A stretch of 64,000 bases of DNA from Dryas octopetala (Eukaryota; Streptophyta; Magnoliopsida; Rosales; Rosaceae), in NCBI GenBank assembly GCA_963921425.1, contig OY992835.1, positions 14,632,001 through 14,696,000 of the forward strand. The letters are read 5' to 3'. Below are positions 11,095 through 21,913 of the stretch, one piece after another. Every line of letters begins with the position of its first letter. Positions within the stretch are counted from its first letter, which is position 1. The notes beneath the pieces were generated by a model. The model did no database searches. It worked only from the letters and a program-made list of their open reading frames with translations, and had not been told where the DNA came from. The translations under genes and the position numbers were made by a program.

Positions 11095-11350
11095 TTCCAT
11101 TTCAAAGTAATTTTCAGAGTGGTGATGGCAGTCAAACAGTGGGTTGATGAGTTTCCGTATTATTATTTGAATTTGGAGGTCGTTGATGCTGGTGTGATGA
11201 AAGTTTACCAAACAATAGTCTCGAAGCCTTTCTTTGACTCTGATCAAGGCACCTTCACGACCAAATTAAATGTTTGGCCTTGTCATGGGTGATGGTAGTT
11301 TGTCAAAACTAACTGATACCAGAGTTGCATTTGACAAAACTATTGGATCA
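11095..11350 (+). pseudogene. Unidentified coding remnant
   Basis: About 60 codons (11125-11280) read with non-repetitive composition: VKQWVDEFPYYYLNLEVVDA, then KPFFDSDQGTFTTK. A one-base change of frame near 11285 continues as MGDGSLSKLTDTRVAFDKT, up to about 11350. The texture suggests a decayed exon of a real gene. I do not recognise the family. It lies between AOP gene 1 and the Copia element and may belong with the remnants at 12000-12130 and 12640-12705. Confidence 0.4.
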
Positions 11351-12639
11351 ATGAGAGGTAACTATTTATGACATGTTACTTTGATTACTATCATTGCCAA
11401 CTTCACACTAATTATGCTCATTGATTACTATCAAAGTTGGAATGTTGATAAATTGATCGAGTTCTTGTGAAACTATATAATCTGATTTCTCTGTGAAAAA
11501 AACTGCATAAACTCTAGTATTTATACTAGGGTTATAGCAGCACTAGCATTCCATCCCTTGATTACTTACATAACTATTTAATCCCATCCCTTAAAAAACA
11601 CGTAAAACTAAACTATGAACATAACTATCATCTACCCAACTAAATAAAACATAAAACCAGACAAATAAAGGATAAAAACTAAAACCCCATACTTACAAAC
11701 CCAAGCCAAGTTGGTTTGTGGGAGCTTAAGCTTGGAAAGCATTGTAGATCCTCGATCGGCATCATAGGTGGGTATGTTATGCACAAACCAACAATGTGAG
11801 AAAATTGATTTTTGTCTACTCATTAATTTGTGTGAAATAGACAACTTTAATGACTCATATATGTTCACTAGAAATAGGCCAGCTTAACACTAATTGGAAA
11901 ATGGCATTTGTGGTTAATTCTGTTTTACTTTCTTCTTTATTGTCAGAACTTTCAAATTCTCTAGTACTCATATTTCCATCCATATATTAATTGCCATGCA
12001 TATTGGGATAGGTCATGGCCGGAAATTTGGGACAATTTGATGAGATCGAGGCAAACCTTTTGTTCCATTAATTTGTTGATGGAGAATCTCCTTTTGCGGA
12101 AGTAACACTAAGCACCTTTCATAAGTTGCCCTTCCAATAAGTTAGGTAAATTTGTATGTTTTATTATGTTTGTAGTTTAGTCATAATAGTTTGGTTTAAT
12201 GCTTGGAATTGCGGGCAGTTTCTATAATTGAATGAGAGTAAAGTGCTGTAGGTTGTGAAATGAGAGAGCTAAGAGTGATTAATCCTTGATGACTGTAGGT
12301 TTTGTATTCCCAACTATAATGGAGGTGAAGATGTTGCGTGACTACTTCAAGGGGCAGAATATCATGGATATCTACTTTCTAGTCTCCTAGCTTTTGTTAA
12401 TTTCTAATATAATTATTTTATTTTCATGGAGGTGCATGCGTAAGTACAAATTATTTCTAGTTGTCCTTGATGGTGTGTAGATGATACTTTAATTAATTTA
12501 ATGCTAGTATTTATACTAATGAGATGATTTTGACTAATAACTGGAGATAATAGATTATTAGCTGAAACACGTACCCAAGCAAATCGCTTTGGGCGTTCAA
12601 ATTCCTAACTAAACCAATTTCATCAAGTGTCTAAAACCA
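11351..12639. other. Mostly gene-free stretch
   Basis: No intact gene. About 12015-12125 reads as GNLGQFDEIEANLLFH, a stop, then FVDGESPFAEVTLSTFHKLP. This looks like another decayed coding piece, but no family can be named. The rest is AT-rich with no structure that I see. Confidence 0.3.
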
Positions 12640-12705
12640 AAATCTAGCAAGAAAGACATGGCAGCTGGCTACCAGATTGGCAGAGCTCCATGTACATGAT
12701 GGATC
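12640..12705 (+). pseudogene. Coding-like remnant split by the Copia insertion
   Basis: Removing the Copia element and one copy of its GGATC target duplication joins about 12640-12705 to 21398-21484. The joined sequence is one open frame of about 50 codons with TWQLATRLAELHVHDGSWSL early in it and NVDFVRSLSQVDHAYFSC before a TGA. The frame is open on both sides of the insertion, which suggests the element landed in an exon or exon remnant. Family not recognised. Confidence 0.4.
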
Positions 12706-13199
12706 TGAACAGAAAAGGTTTAGGTTTATGGTTTTCAATATGATTTCTGCTTAATTGAATAAGACCACAAAGTGTGGTTTATATACATGGGCCTATAACT
12801 AAAATACAGGAATTAATAAATCACCTAATTAATTCTAATAATTACACATGCACTACTACAAAAAACGTAATATACAACGGATTTTATCCGTTGTGTAAGT
12901 TACCAAAATACCGTCGTCTAATCGACCGACGTCTATTGGGGTACCAATAGACAACAGGTAATATCCGTTGTCTTGTAAACATTAACACAATGGTTTTAAT
13001 TTAAAACCGTTGTATATACACCCTCAAAAACCAATGATTTAGGAGATACTGTTGTTGCGTTCTTACCTAGACATTGATTTTTATTTAAAGACCGATGTGT
13101 ACTAATAGGCGAGACAACGGTTTCTATACCCTAATGCATGTATTTTACAACTATTTTAAGTATAAACACGAGGTGAAATAGTCATTAAGACAACGGTTT

Positions 13200-13560
13200 A
13201 TGTATTATAACCGTTGTGTAAAATAATAATTTTGCTTTTGATGTATATAATGCTTTGGTACATTGGTGTCTATTGAAAACTGTTGTAAGACGACACTTTA
13301 AACAACGGTTTTAACCATATAAACGTTGTGCAAGATAATAATTTCAATTTAATTTTGATGTATATAATGCTTTGGTACAACGGTTTCTGTTGAAAACCAT
13401 TGTAGGACGACACTTAGTACAACTGGTTTTAACCATATAACCATTGTGTAAGATAATAATTTCAATTTGATTTTGATGTATATAATGCTTTGGTACATTG
13501 GTTTTTATTGAAAACCAATGCAATACAACACTTAGTTATAGTATACCAATGCACGCTCAT
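13200..13560. repeat. Three tandem subterminal units inside the CACTA element, about 120 bp each
   Basis: Each unit contains TTTTGATGTATATAATGC, TTTGGTACA, TTGAAAAC and a TAACCATATAA-type word. The three copies start near 13235, 13348 and 13462. They carry the ACAACGG motif and probably multiply transposase-binding sites. Confidence 0.7.
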
Positions 13561-14071
13561 GCTCTGAATTAAACCAAAAGATATTTCATAAATATAAGTA
13601 AGATTACATTACATGATAGGTTTCATAAGTGTGATCAGTTGTACAAAAAATACATTCAGTCAAACTAGCTTAAAAAAAGAGACACCAAAAAAAAAAAAAA
13701 CCTAGTTTAACATAACACATTTACTTCCTTCCAACTTGACCCCCCTAAGTCACAAGCATATGCATCCATATCTGCCAGCTTCTTACTGCCAACTACAATC
13801 AAAACAAAGCAAAGCTAATAGGATACCAATGCAATGCAAAGCAATAGGTAAGTCATATGCAAGCTCTAAATAGAAGAATTGAAAATACTATTATAATCCT
13901 TGATAATTTTGTATATTTACACATTGATATCTTCTTGGGTATAAGTGTTGTCCTTCCTCTTCCCCATACCTTTTTAAGTAGCTGCCCCAACTCCAAAGCT
14001 TTAAGAAAACTAACAAAGTCCTTGTAAAAGAGCACAAACACACACAAAGTCACATTTAGATAAACTTCAGA

Positions 14072-14246
14072 GAAATTTCAAAAAGATACAAATATTCACC
14101 TATTTGGTCAAGTAAGAGAGTTTTGAAAGAAGGAAAATCCACTAACTTTTTGTATCTTGACCAAATATTGTTGGGTTTATGCATTTTTTTCATTGTTGGG
14201 TTTCTCATTTGCAGATAAGTGAATATTTTTATCTTTTTGAAATTTC
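14072..14246. repeat. Inverted repeat inside the CACTA element
   Basis: GAAATTTCAAAAAGATACAA onward (14072-14099) is the reverse complement of 14219-14246 with one mismatch over 28 bases. The spacer is about 120 bases. Confidence 0.7.
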
Positions 14247-14397
14247 TGTAGATGATCATCACTACAAAGTCTGTTCACAAATCATGTTTGGTCTATTTTC
14301 CTAGTGCCAAACTTATTATTTGAATAATCATGCAAGCTTTAAAATTTTATTCTGATCCAGCATTCAATCCCACAAGAAATTAGAATACAAAGCTAGG

Positions 14398-14545
14398 CTT
14401 GAGGTCTGGACCTCACCCTTGAGGACCGGACCTCCAGTAAGATTGGATTTAGAAATTTAGGTTTGAGGTCTGGACCTCACCTTTAAGGACCGGACCTCCA
14501 GTAAGATTGGTGTTTGAGACCTAGGCTTGAGGTCCGGACCTCCAG
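14398..14545. repeat. Repeats of a palindromic AGGTCCGGACCT word
   Basis: GAGGTCTGGACCTCAC then GAGGACCGGACCTCC then AGTAAGATTGG occurs twice (about 14401-14446 and 14465-14510). A third half-unit (GAGGTCCGGACCTCC) is near 14529. Each core is self-complementary. Confidence 0.7.
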
Positions 14546-14699
14546 CGGCGAACTCAGTTTTCTGTCAACATGAAGCTGAGCAACCAAGACTAAACAAAAG
14601 GAAACAACATTTTGAACAACCAAAATACTGATTGAACCATAAATTCCACCAAATATGGAAAAAGCAAAAATAGAATTTTTTAAAAAAAAAAGAGAGGAA

Positions 14700-14850
14700 A
14701 AGACTTACTTGCTGAAAAAGATCTTGTTCACTTGAATAGGGAGACCACGTACTACACTATGGTAGCTAAGTTTCTCTTCCAATCATCCGGAGAAGCCTGT
14801 CTGATCTTGTCCCAACCTTGACCTTTTCTCTTATAGTCAATCTTGCAGTT
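14700..14850 (-). pseudogene. Possible captured exon of unknown origin in the CACTA element
   Basis: On the minus strand, about 14845-14755 reads KIDYKRKGQGWDKIRQASP then DDWKRNLAT. After a frame change it reads TWSPYSSEQDLFQQ, ending before GTAAGT (a donor-like site near 14712). The composition is protein-like and the exon end plausible, but I cannot name a family. It may come from the same or another captured host gene. Confidence 0.3.
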
Positions 14851-16488
14851 AAAAAAAGAAAAGTAACAATTAAGAAAAGTATTTTATATTAGTCCCCTCA
14901 GCTTGGCAGTTTGGCTGCCAAGTGCAGTGCTGGTCCACTTCCGACTGTGAAATATGCAACGCTATATGGACAGAGTAATGCACAATGACAATTGTATAAA
15001 CCCAAAAAAATTGAAAATGAAAGTAATCACAACCAAATTCTACTAATACTAACAAAAACAATTATATAAGACAAATATCAAAATCTCAAAATCAGATTTT
15101 AGATTAAAAACACCTTAGTGCTCATTCGAAATTATATCAAAATTTAACATTAAAAGGGATCTGACCTGTGTTTGAGCCAAATCCAAATATATATATGTGC
15201 AAGTGAACTGAAATAACTATATATACTCTGCTTGGAGGACCTAAAAAAAAATATATAATCTTATCACCCTTCAAAATTTTGACTGATTAAAAAATGCAAC
15301 AATTGTAAATGAAGAAGTTGTGAAAAAATGACAATGATCACCTAACTAGAGTTTAAAGCATATATGGAACAAATTATTGTAACTAGAGTTCAATTTTTCC
15401 TTCTATCTAATTGTAAGTTCATCAGCTTTCATTTTCCTTCTACATGAATCCTTGAAGGAAACGCTACAATAATTATTAATTTGATCCAATACCTAGTCTA
15501 AACATATAAACCTATAAGCTTACACAATTAAGAGTGACAAACAATTTATATTCATGTATAATCTATTCCAAAAGAAAAGCACCTTCAACATAAAGGAGAA
15601 TTATAAATACATTATGATAGGAGAAGATAAAACATAAATTTTATTAGACCTTTGTTGTTGTCCTATCAAAGCATGTATCATTTGGTACAATACATGCCAA
15701 TTGATTGTGAATTTTCTGACTACAGGTTGTTGAAAGACCAGCTACAATAACCTTAGCATCAACCTTATCTTGTAAAGGAACCATGGTAAAATGAGTAAAG
15801 CAGTTAGACATATCATATAGGCATATATACATGCAAACATAAGGATAATGAACCTGTCTGAAATCCATTAGAGGATAGATCAAACATATCATATAGACAT
15901 CAATATCCATAACTGCAGGGAAGAAATAAAATCAATCGTGTTTTGGGTCAAAATCTTATCATGTACAACAATTTCATATGTGCAAACATATTACAAAGAC
16001 TGTTACAACATTGAACATGTCTGAAATCCATTAGAGGATAGATCCTCTGCTGACACAAGAAAATTTCTAGCTGCAACATTCACAAGTATATCAGTCAACT
16101 ACCACAATGCTGAAAAGTTGATTTCACCACTCTTTTTGCATCTTCCTTTGGAACATCCCCCTCAAAGCCAACAAACTAAAACAAAGGAAACAAAGGAAAC
16201 AAAAAAAAAAATAGAAAAACATAATATCTTGGGCTATATATATACGGATCCTTCAAGTAAATTTAGTAAGCCAATATCAAACATGTTTAGAGTAGAAAGA
16301 AAGAGTCATATATATGCTAATCTAATAGAATACGTCAAAAATATTCCAAGAGAAATAAATTATGGCTCACACACACACACACACACATATATATATCATA
16401 AACTAACAGTTGTTACATACAACTTGTTTACTGCATTTCCAAAAATCAAACCAATGCCAAAAAAGATAGAACATGTAAAGCATTTTAC

Positions 16489-16918
16489 CTTCCAGCCTCC
16501 AGTATATAAATAATATATTTTCATCCTTTGAGAACTGGACTTGAGAGAAAAATGCTTTGGCTCATATATGGAGTTATGATCAAGGCCAGTCAAATGAAGG
16601 AAAAAGGAATGTTGACTTACATGTGTAATCCCACCTTCATGGCCATGTAATACATATAAGAATTTCATATTATATTCTCTATATATTGCAGTAGTCTTGC
16701 TATAAGAACCTATAGCTAGCATTCCAATATGGGTTGGACAAAAGGTCATTGCAAACATTATTTATACCTCTTCACAATAAACATCATGAGGGATGCACAC
16801 TTGCAGTATTTCTTTTATTATATCATCAAAGCAGCTATTTAGAGAGCTAAACTAACAACATGTACCAGTATGGTCTTCTTTATTTCCTTGAAGTGTCGAA
16901 TATTGTTCAACAACCTTG
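16489..16918 (-). pseudogene. Captured fragment of a WRAP53/TCAB1-like WD40 repeat gene
   Basis: Three exon pieces in order on the minus strand: about 16918-16862 (EQYSTLQGNKEDHTG), about 16765-16621 (FAMTFCPTHIGMLAIGSYSK, then AIYRE, then LYVLHGHEGGITH, ending at GTAAGT) and 16539-16489 (QFSKDE then YLYTGGWK, ending at GTAAAA). This is the WD40 part of plant relatives of human WRAP53 (TCAB1), a telomerase and Cajal-body RNA-binding protein. Introns lie between the pieces, so genomic DNA was captured, not a cDNA. The junction between the last two pieces is one base out of frame and both ends of the gene are missing, so no product is expected. It sits wholly inside the CACTA element at 12851-17911. 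Confidence 0.75.
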
Positions 16919-17496
16919 TGAAGATATGCAAACATTTTTTTTTTTTTCCAAAGAGGAGTTATAATTGAAGAAATAGAAACAAAAAGCAAAAAGAAAAAAC
17001 ATAATAATTAAAGAAAACCCCAAATTACAAACCCTAACACTAATTTTCAATAAATCTGAGGAAATACAGATAGAGAGAAAGGGGGAGAAGGAGAAGGAGA
17101 GGGAGAGGGAGAGGGAGAGGGAGAGAGAGAGAATATACCTTCAACCAACAACGAGCTTGGCTCTTCTCCAACTGGAACCCGACCAACAACGTCCACAACA
17201 AGCCTTGAATTTATCTTCTCCAACAACGAGCTTGGCTCTTCTCATCATTGGGCATGATATTTCTAGATCTGGGTTTGAGCGACCCGAAGTGGCGGCTGTC
17301 GTTCGACCCAACCTCAACCACGATTCGAGTAGTGCCGATGATGTCGCCGACGGTGGAGAGAGAAGGAGATAACTGATTTTGGGTTTTGATGAGATCGAGA
17401 GAGAGATAGAAAGGTGCGATGTGAGCTATTTTGGTCTTCCAGATCTGATAAGATCTCATCCAGATCTTGTATAGATCCTTCTTTGAGACCTAAGAC

Positions 17497-17501
<5 letters not shown>

Positions 17502-17544
<43 letters not shown>
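17502..17544. repeat. (GA)n microsatellite
   Basis: About 21 uninterrupted GA units inside the CACTA element, close to its right end. A shorter GAGAGG run lies at 17096-17131. Confidence 0.9.
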
Positions 17545-17547
<3 letters not shown>

Positions 17548-17950
17548 GAGGTGAGAAGAACCATGGCAGCTCGGTGAAATCAGAGGGATGTGTGTGTCTG
17601 AAGGGCTTTGACCTTCTCTGACTTAAGGCACGATATGAATGTTTCATTAATTCATTAACGCACGCCTCCGGTTTTTCCCAAATGCGAACACCTGCAAATT
17701 CTTTATTTTTGTGTAACTTGCTCAACACAACGGTTTTTGTCTAATACTATTGTATTTAATAATTTAGAAAAATTCATAAGACCAAATACCATTGGATATT
17801 ATACCTTCATATAACGATTTTTTAAAAACCATTGTGTGGTAAATTAAGATAACGGAAAAAATACAAACCGTTATCTATTGACCGTTGTCTATTTACATTA
17901 TTGTAGTAGTGACAATAATCACATGTGTTGACTCACACCAACACTTCCCC

Positions 17951-20700
17951 TCAAGTTGGTGCATATATATCGCACATGCCCAACTTGTCTAGTGAGTCCA
18001 AAAACACCCTATTTGCTACAGCTTTGGTCAACACATCTGCAAGCTGATCTTCGGACTTCACAAATGGAAAGTTAATAATCTTCGCTTCAAGTTTCTCTTT
18101 GATGAAGTGTCGATCAATCTCAATGTGTTTTGTTCTATCATGCTGAACAGGATTATGTGCTATATCAATAGCAGATTTGTTATCACAAAACAAGTCCATA
18201 GGTTTGGTAGGTGGGCACCCTAAATCAGTCAATAAATGTCTCAACCACAAAAGTTCGACTACTCCAAGTGTCATACCTCTATATTCAGCCTCTACACTCG
18301 ACCTAGATACAACTGATTGCTTCTTACTTCTCCAGGTCACCAAATTTCATCCTACAAAGGTAAAGTAGCCTGAGGTAGACCTTCTATCATCTACTGAACC
18401 ACCCCAGTCTGCATCAGAAAAACCTTCAACATTTACATGACCATGATTAGCAAACAACAAACCTTTACCAGGTGCAGATTTTAAATACTGTAAAATTCGC
18501 TCCACAGCATCCATATGGGGTTTGCACGGGGCATGCATAAACTGGCTTACTACACTAACCGCATAAGCAATGTCAGGTCTAGTGTGAGACAAATATATCA
18601 ATCTTCCAACAAGTCTCTGATATCGCCCCTTATCTGCAGGCAAGGCCCCCAAACACTCAAAAAGTCTATGATTTTGTTCCATAGGAGTGACAGCTGGCTT
18701 ACCAGTTTCAGACAACAAGTCTAAAACATATTTCCTTTGAGATAGGAATATGCCATATTTAGACCGAGCCACTTCTATCCCAAGAAATAACTTCAAGTCC
18801 CCCAGCTGTTTCATTTCAAACTCTTGAGACAAGTACCTCTGCAAATTAGAGATTTCTTCATAATCATCTCCGGTCAGAACCATATCATCAACGTAAATGA
18901 TAAGAGCAGTAATCTTCTTCCCCCTTTTCTTTAGGAACAAAGTATGATCAAAATTACTCTGCCGATAACCATAGTTCTTCATTGCACGGGTGAATCTCCC
19001 AAACCTGGCTCTCGGAGATTGTTTAAGACCATATAAAGACTTTTTCAGTTTACATACCAATCTTGTATTATCAAACTCTGGTATACCTGGAGGAGGATCC
19101 ATGTATACTTCTTCAGTCAAATCACCATGGAGAAAGACATTCTTTACATCAAACTGAAGGAGTGGCCAATCTTTGTTAGCAGCCAAAGACAACAAATCCG
19201 TATTGTGTTTAACTTGGCCACTGGAGCAAACGTCTCCAAGTAGTCTATGCCATAGGACTGTGTATAACCATTTGCTACCAACCTTGCCTTATACCTTTCA
19301 ACTGACCCATCAGCTTTGTGTTTGACTGCAAACACCCATCTGCACCCAACTGTCTTCTTCCCCTTAGGTAGAGAAACCAACTCCCAGGTTGAATTCTTCT
19401 GTAACGCCGCCATTTCTTCAGCCATAGCTTTAGTCCATCTAGAATCTGTAAGAGCATCCTGCAATTAGGAATAGAAACAGAAAATAATTGCAGAACATAC
19501 GATTCATATGACTTTGAAAGCCTAACAGATGACACATGATTATTAATTGAGTACCTAACTTTGGCATTTGGATCTGGCTCATATGTAGCTGGTGGTTGTC
19601 CTCGATTAGACCGAGGAGGAAGTGTAAATTTAGAAGCATTAGAAATAAGATCTGAACCAGAATGTGAATCAAGAGTATTGTCGGTTACCTCAATGGACGA
19701 AGAAGATTGATTCAATAAAGTAGGAGAGATAGCGGTATTATCATGGAGTGGTGATTCCTCAAGCTCGGAATTCGTGGATTCTTGTCCTACCATATCCTCA
19801 GTATCATCTTCAGTAATTTCCGTAGTCTCAGTCTCATCCGCAGACTCAGACATTGGGTGATCAGTAGTCTGTTCTGACCCTTCCTCACTACTACACCCAT
19901 AACCAAACTGATCAAAGAACAACATATCATCTCGATTCTGCACTTCACTATTCTGCACTTCACTAGAAACCTCCCCCTGAAGGGTAGAATCCAGTGGACG
20001 TGGAGAATAAAAAAGTTGATGTTCATGAAAAATGACATCCATAGAAACATAGAAGCGTTGAGTAGAGGGATGATAGCACCGATACCCCTTCTAGGATGGA
20101 CCATAACCAACAAATACACACTCTAAGGCCCGAGATGCGAGCTTGGATCGCTGATGAGAATGTAAATGCACAAAAACAACACACCCAAAAACCCGGGGTT
20201 CCAAATGAAGGATACTTGGTAGAGAGACAAAATCCGAGAGAACATCCAATGGTCGCCGAAAGTCAAGGACACTAGATGGGGTCCGATTAATCAGATAAAC
20301 GGCATAACTCAAGGCATCATCCCATAACAGAGATGGCACGTGACCCCCCAGAAGAAGGAACCGAGTGACTTCCAATAAATGTCGATTTTTGCGTTCAGCA
20401 ACCCCATTTTGTTGTGGAGAATGAGCGCAAGAAGTCTGATGAAGGATCCCCGCAGAAGCAAAATATTGAGTCAACTCTGTATTAACGAACTCACCACCAT
20501 TATTAGAGCGCAAAACTTTAATAGGACAGGCAAACTGGGTGAGGACCATATGATGAAAAAAGGCGAAAAACAGCACACACATCACTTTTATGTTTCAGAA
20601 GATAAACCCAAGTCATTCTAGTACAATCATCAATAAATGTCACAAACCATTTAATTCCTTTATGTGTACCACACGGGACCGCGTGCACCGCCAATTGTCT
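17951..20700 (-). pseudogene. Copia pol remnant: integrase core, reverse transcriptase, RNase H
   Basis: Reading from about 20690 down: integrase core (KWFVTFIDDCTRMTWVYLLK, then GGEF and the PQQNGVAERKNR region), a Copia linker, reverse transcriptase ([20 protein letters not shown], then LIIYVDDMVLTGDD with the YVDD catalytic box), and RNase H (SRSSVEAEYRG and DNKSAIDIA). Frame breaks occur near 20560, at an in-frame TAG near 20092, and near 19465, 19200 and 18347. The integrase zinc-finger part, protease and gag are absent, replaced upstream by GC-rich repeats (20680-21050). No protein can be made from it. Confidence 0.92.
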
Positions 20701-21050
20701 CGCAGCAGTCGGCGCTCAAGGAAGATGGAAGCGGAGCGTCGGCACCGGGTCGCGCAGGTGAGTCGGCGTCGCGTCGGGGCGTCGGGTTGAGCAGGTGAGT
20801 TGGCGTCGCGTCTGGGAGTCGGAGTCGGCGTCGCGTCTGGGCGTCGGCGTTGGGTCGAGCAGATGAGGCGACGTCGCGTCGGGGCAAGCGAGTCGGCGTC
20901 TGGTTAAGTCTCTCTGCTGGGGTGGCGTCGCGTCGAGCAAGCAGGTCGGCAGAGGTGGAGGTGCGCCCAGTCGCCGGCGTGTCGACCAGAGGCGTCGGCG
21001 TCGGGTCTGGTTGACTGGAGCAGCAGAGGTCGGCAAGGTTGGCTTGTAGA
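20680..21050. repeat. GC-rich minisatellite in place of Copia gag/protease
   Basis: About 370 bp built from variants of GTCGGCGTCGCGTC with GGGCGTCGGGT and GAGCAGGTGAGT. GC content is far above the rest of the window. It joins the integrase remnant directly at about 20680. All long open frames here are artefacts of a repeat without stops, not proteins. Confidence 0.75.
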
Positions 21051-21080
21051 TGATGATGCCGAGGTTAAGGTGCAGTGAAA

Positions 21081-21182
21081 CTTAACAATTTTATGGAAAA
21101 ATTGTTACCCAAATTAATCACGAAGTGCAGCGGAACCCAACAATTTTATGGAAAATTGTTAACCAAATTAATTCCGAACAAT
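21081..21182. repeat. Two-copy direct repeat in the Copia leader
   Basis: AACAATTTTATGGAAAA then ATTGTTA.CCAAATTAAT occurs at about 21082-21120 and again at about 21148-21175, between the primer-binding site and the GC-rich array. Confidence 0.65.
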
Positions 21183-21208
21183 CTACAAGCAGTAGGATAG
21201 AGAACCAT

Positions 21209-21220
21209 ACTCTGATACCA
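21209..21220 (-). promoter_or_regulatory. Copia primer-binding site
   Basis: On the minus strand TGGTATCAGAGT directly follows the 5' LTR end (TTCA). It matches the complement of the 3' end of initiator methionine tRNA, the usual Copia primer. Confidence 0.9.
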
Positions 21221-21392
21221 TGAACAAAAAAGGTTTAGGTTTAGGGTTTTCAATATGATTTCTGCTTAATTGAATAAGACCACAAAGTGTGGTTTATATA
21301 CATGGGCCTATAACTAAAATACAGGAATTAATAAATCACCTAATTAATTCTAATAATTACACAATAATCACATGTGTTGACTCACACCAACA
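21221..21392 (-). repeat. 5' LTR of the Copia element
   Basis: A 172-bp LTR with TG...CA ends. It contains a TATATAAACC box on the minus strand, suited as its promoter. It is intact, unlike its 3' partner. Confidence 0.88.
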
Positions 21393-21913
21393 GGATCTTG
21401 GAGTCTTATGACAAAGTCTGGTTACTCTGGGTCTGATAATGTCGATTTTGTAAGATCTCTTTCTCAAGTGGACCATGCATACTTCAGTTGCTGAATTGCC
21501 TACTGTTGTGCCATCATCATTTCATACTTTCTAGCTAGCCTGTTTTGGCAGATGAAGCTGAAACAGTGAAGAGCTCGTTAAAAATCTTGCTGCACCACGG
21601 CGTTCACCAAGGCTATGTCAGAGTCATTTAGGATGGCATGAAAGAAATTTATATGTTAATGGAAATTTCTTACAATCTTTCTCACACTGGTATGCCTTTT
21701 TTTGTTTGGCCAGATCACACTGGTATGCTTAATTATGGGTCTATGCATGTTACAGCTCCTCAAAGCTGAGACAAGTACCACTTAGACTTAGCGAATACCA
21801 CATAGCGCATATATATAAAAAATAAAAAAAAAAGAATACCACATAGCGAGTTTTTAAAGCCCAATTTTCACTAAAGCCTTAATCTTTTTGGTGATTCACA
21901 CAGCTTTTCCCCA
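21393..21913. other. Right flank of the Copia insertion
   Basis: The first 90 bases continue the open frame described at 12640-12705. After that I see no convincing coding sequence, although about 21550-21615 reads ADEAETVKSSLKILLHHGVH in one frame. Confidence 0.3.

Larger units (their letters stand above)
12851..17911. mobile_element. CACTA (EnSpm-type) DNA transposon, non-autonomous, gene-capturing
   Basis: It opens CACTACTACAAAAAA and closes with TTATTGTAGTAGTG, the CACTA terminal signature. ACA flanks both sides as a likely 3-bp target duplication. Both ends carry many copies of an ACAACGG/CCGTTGT subterminal motif (about 12870-13440 and 17725-17885). No transposase frame was found in 5.06 kb. 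The inside holds pieces of a WRAP53-like gene on the minus strand (16489-16918), a possible second captured exon (about 14700-14850), repeats, and a (GA)n tract at 17502-17544. Confidence 0.9.
12706..17943 (-). repeat. 3' LTR of the Copia element, split by CACTA
   Basis: LTR bases occupy 12706-12850 and 17912-17943. The polypurine tract CTTGAGGGGAAG (minus strand, about 17944-17956) precedes TGTTGGTG, the LTR start. Compared with the intact 5' LTR, the break falls at ATTACACA/ATAATCAC. ACA is present on both sides of the CACTA element, with an extra TG on the left. Confidence 0.85.
12706..21392 (-). mobile_element. Ty1/Copia LTR retrotransposon, non-autonomous, carrying a nested CACTA element
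   Basis: On the minus strand it runs from a 5' LTR (21221-21392) to a 3' LTR (12706-17943, split by the CACTA element). Each LTR starts TGTTGG and ends TTCA, and the target duplication GGATC is exact (12701-12705 and 21393-21397). Without the CACTA insert it is about 3.6 kb, short for Copia. Integrase, reverse transcriptase and RNase H remain as a broken frame; gag and protease are missing. The two LTRs differ at only about two of 143 comparable bases before the CACTA insertion site, so the insertion is recent although the coding part is badly decayed. This fits movement in trans by helper proteins. Confidence 0.93.

Noticed and set aside
16118-16513. 131-codon open frame on the plus strand
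   Set aside because: It lies antisense to the captured WD40 fragment and includes a (CA)n/(TA)n run; low complexity.
12851-17911. Could the CACTA element encode its own transposase?
   Set aside because: I searched both strands for a long frame with transposase-like text and found only short frames and captured exon pieces.
20660-21036. Arg/Ala/Pro-rich open frames
   Set aside because: GC-rich minisatellite with no stops in any frame; no protein family.
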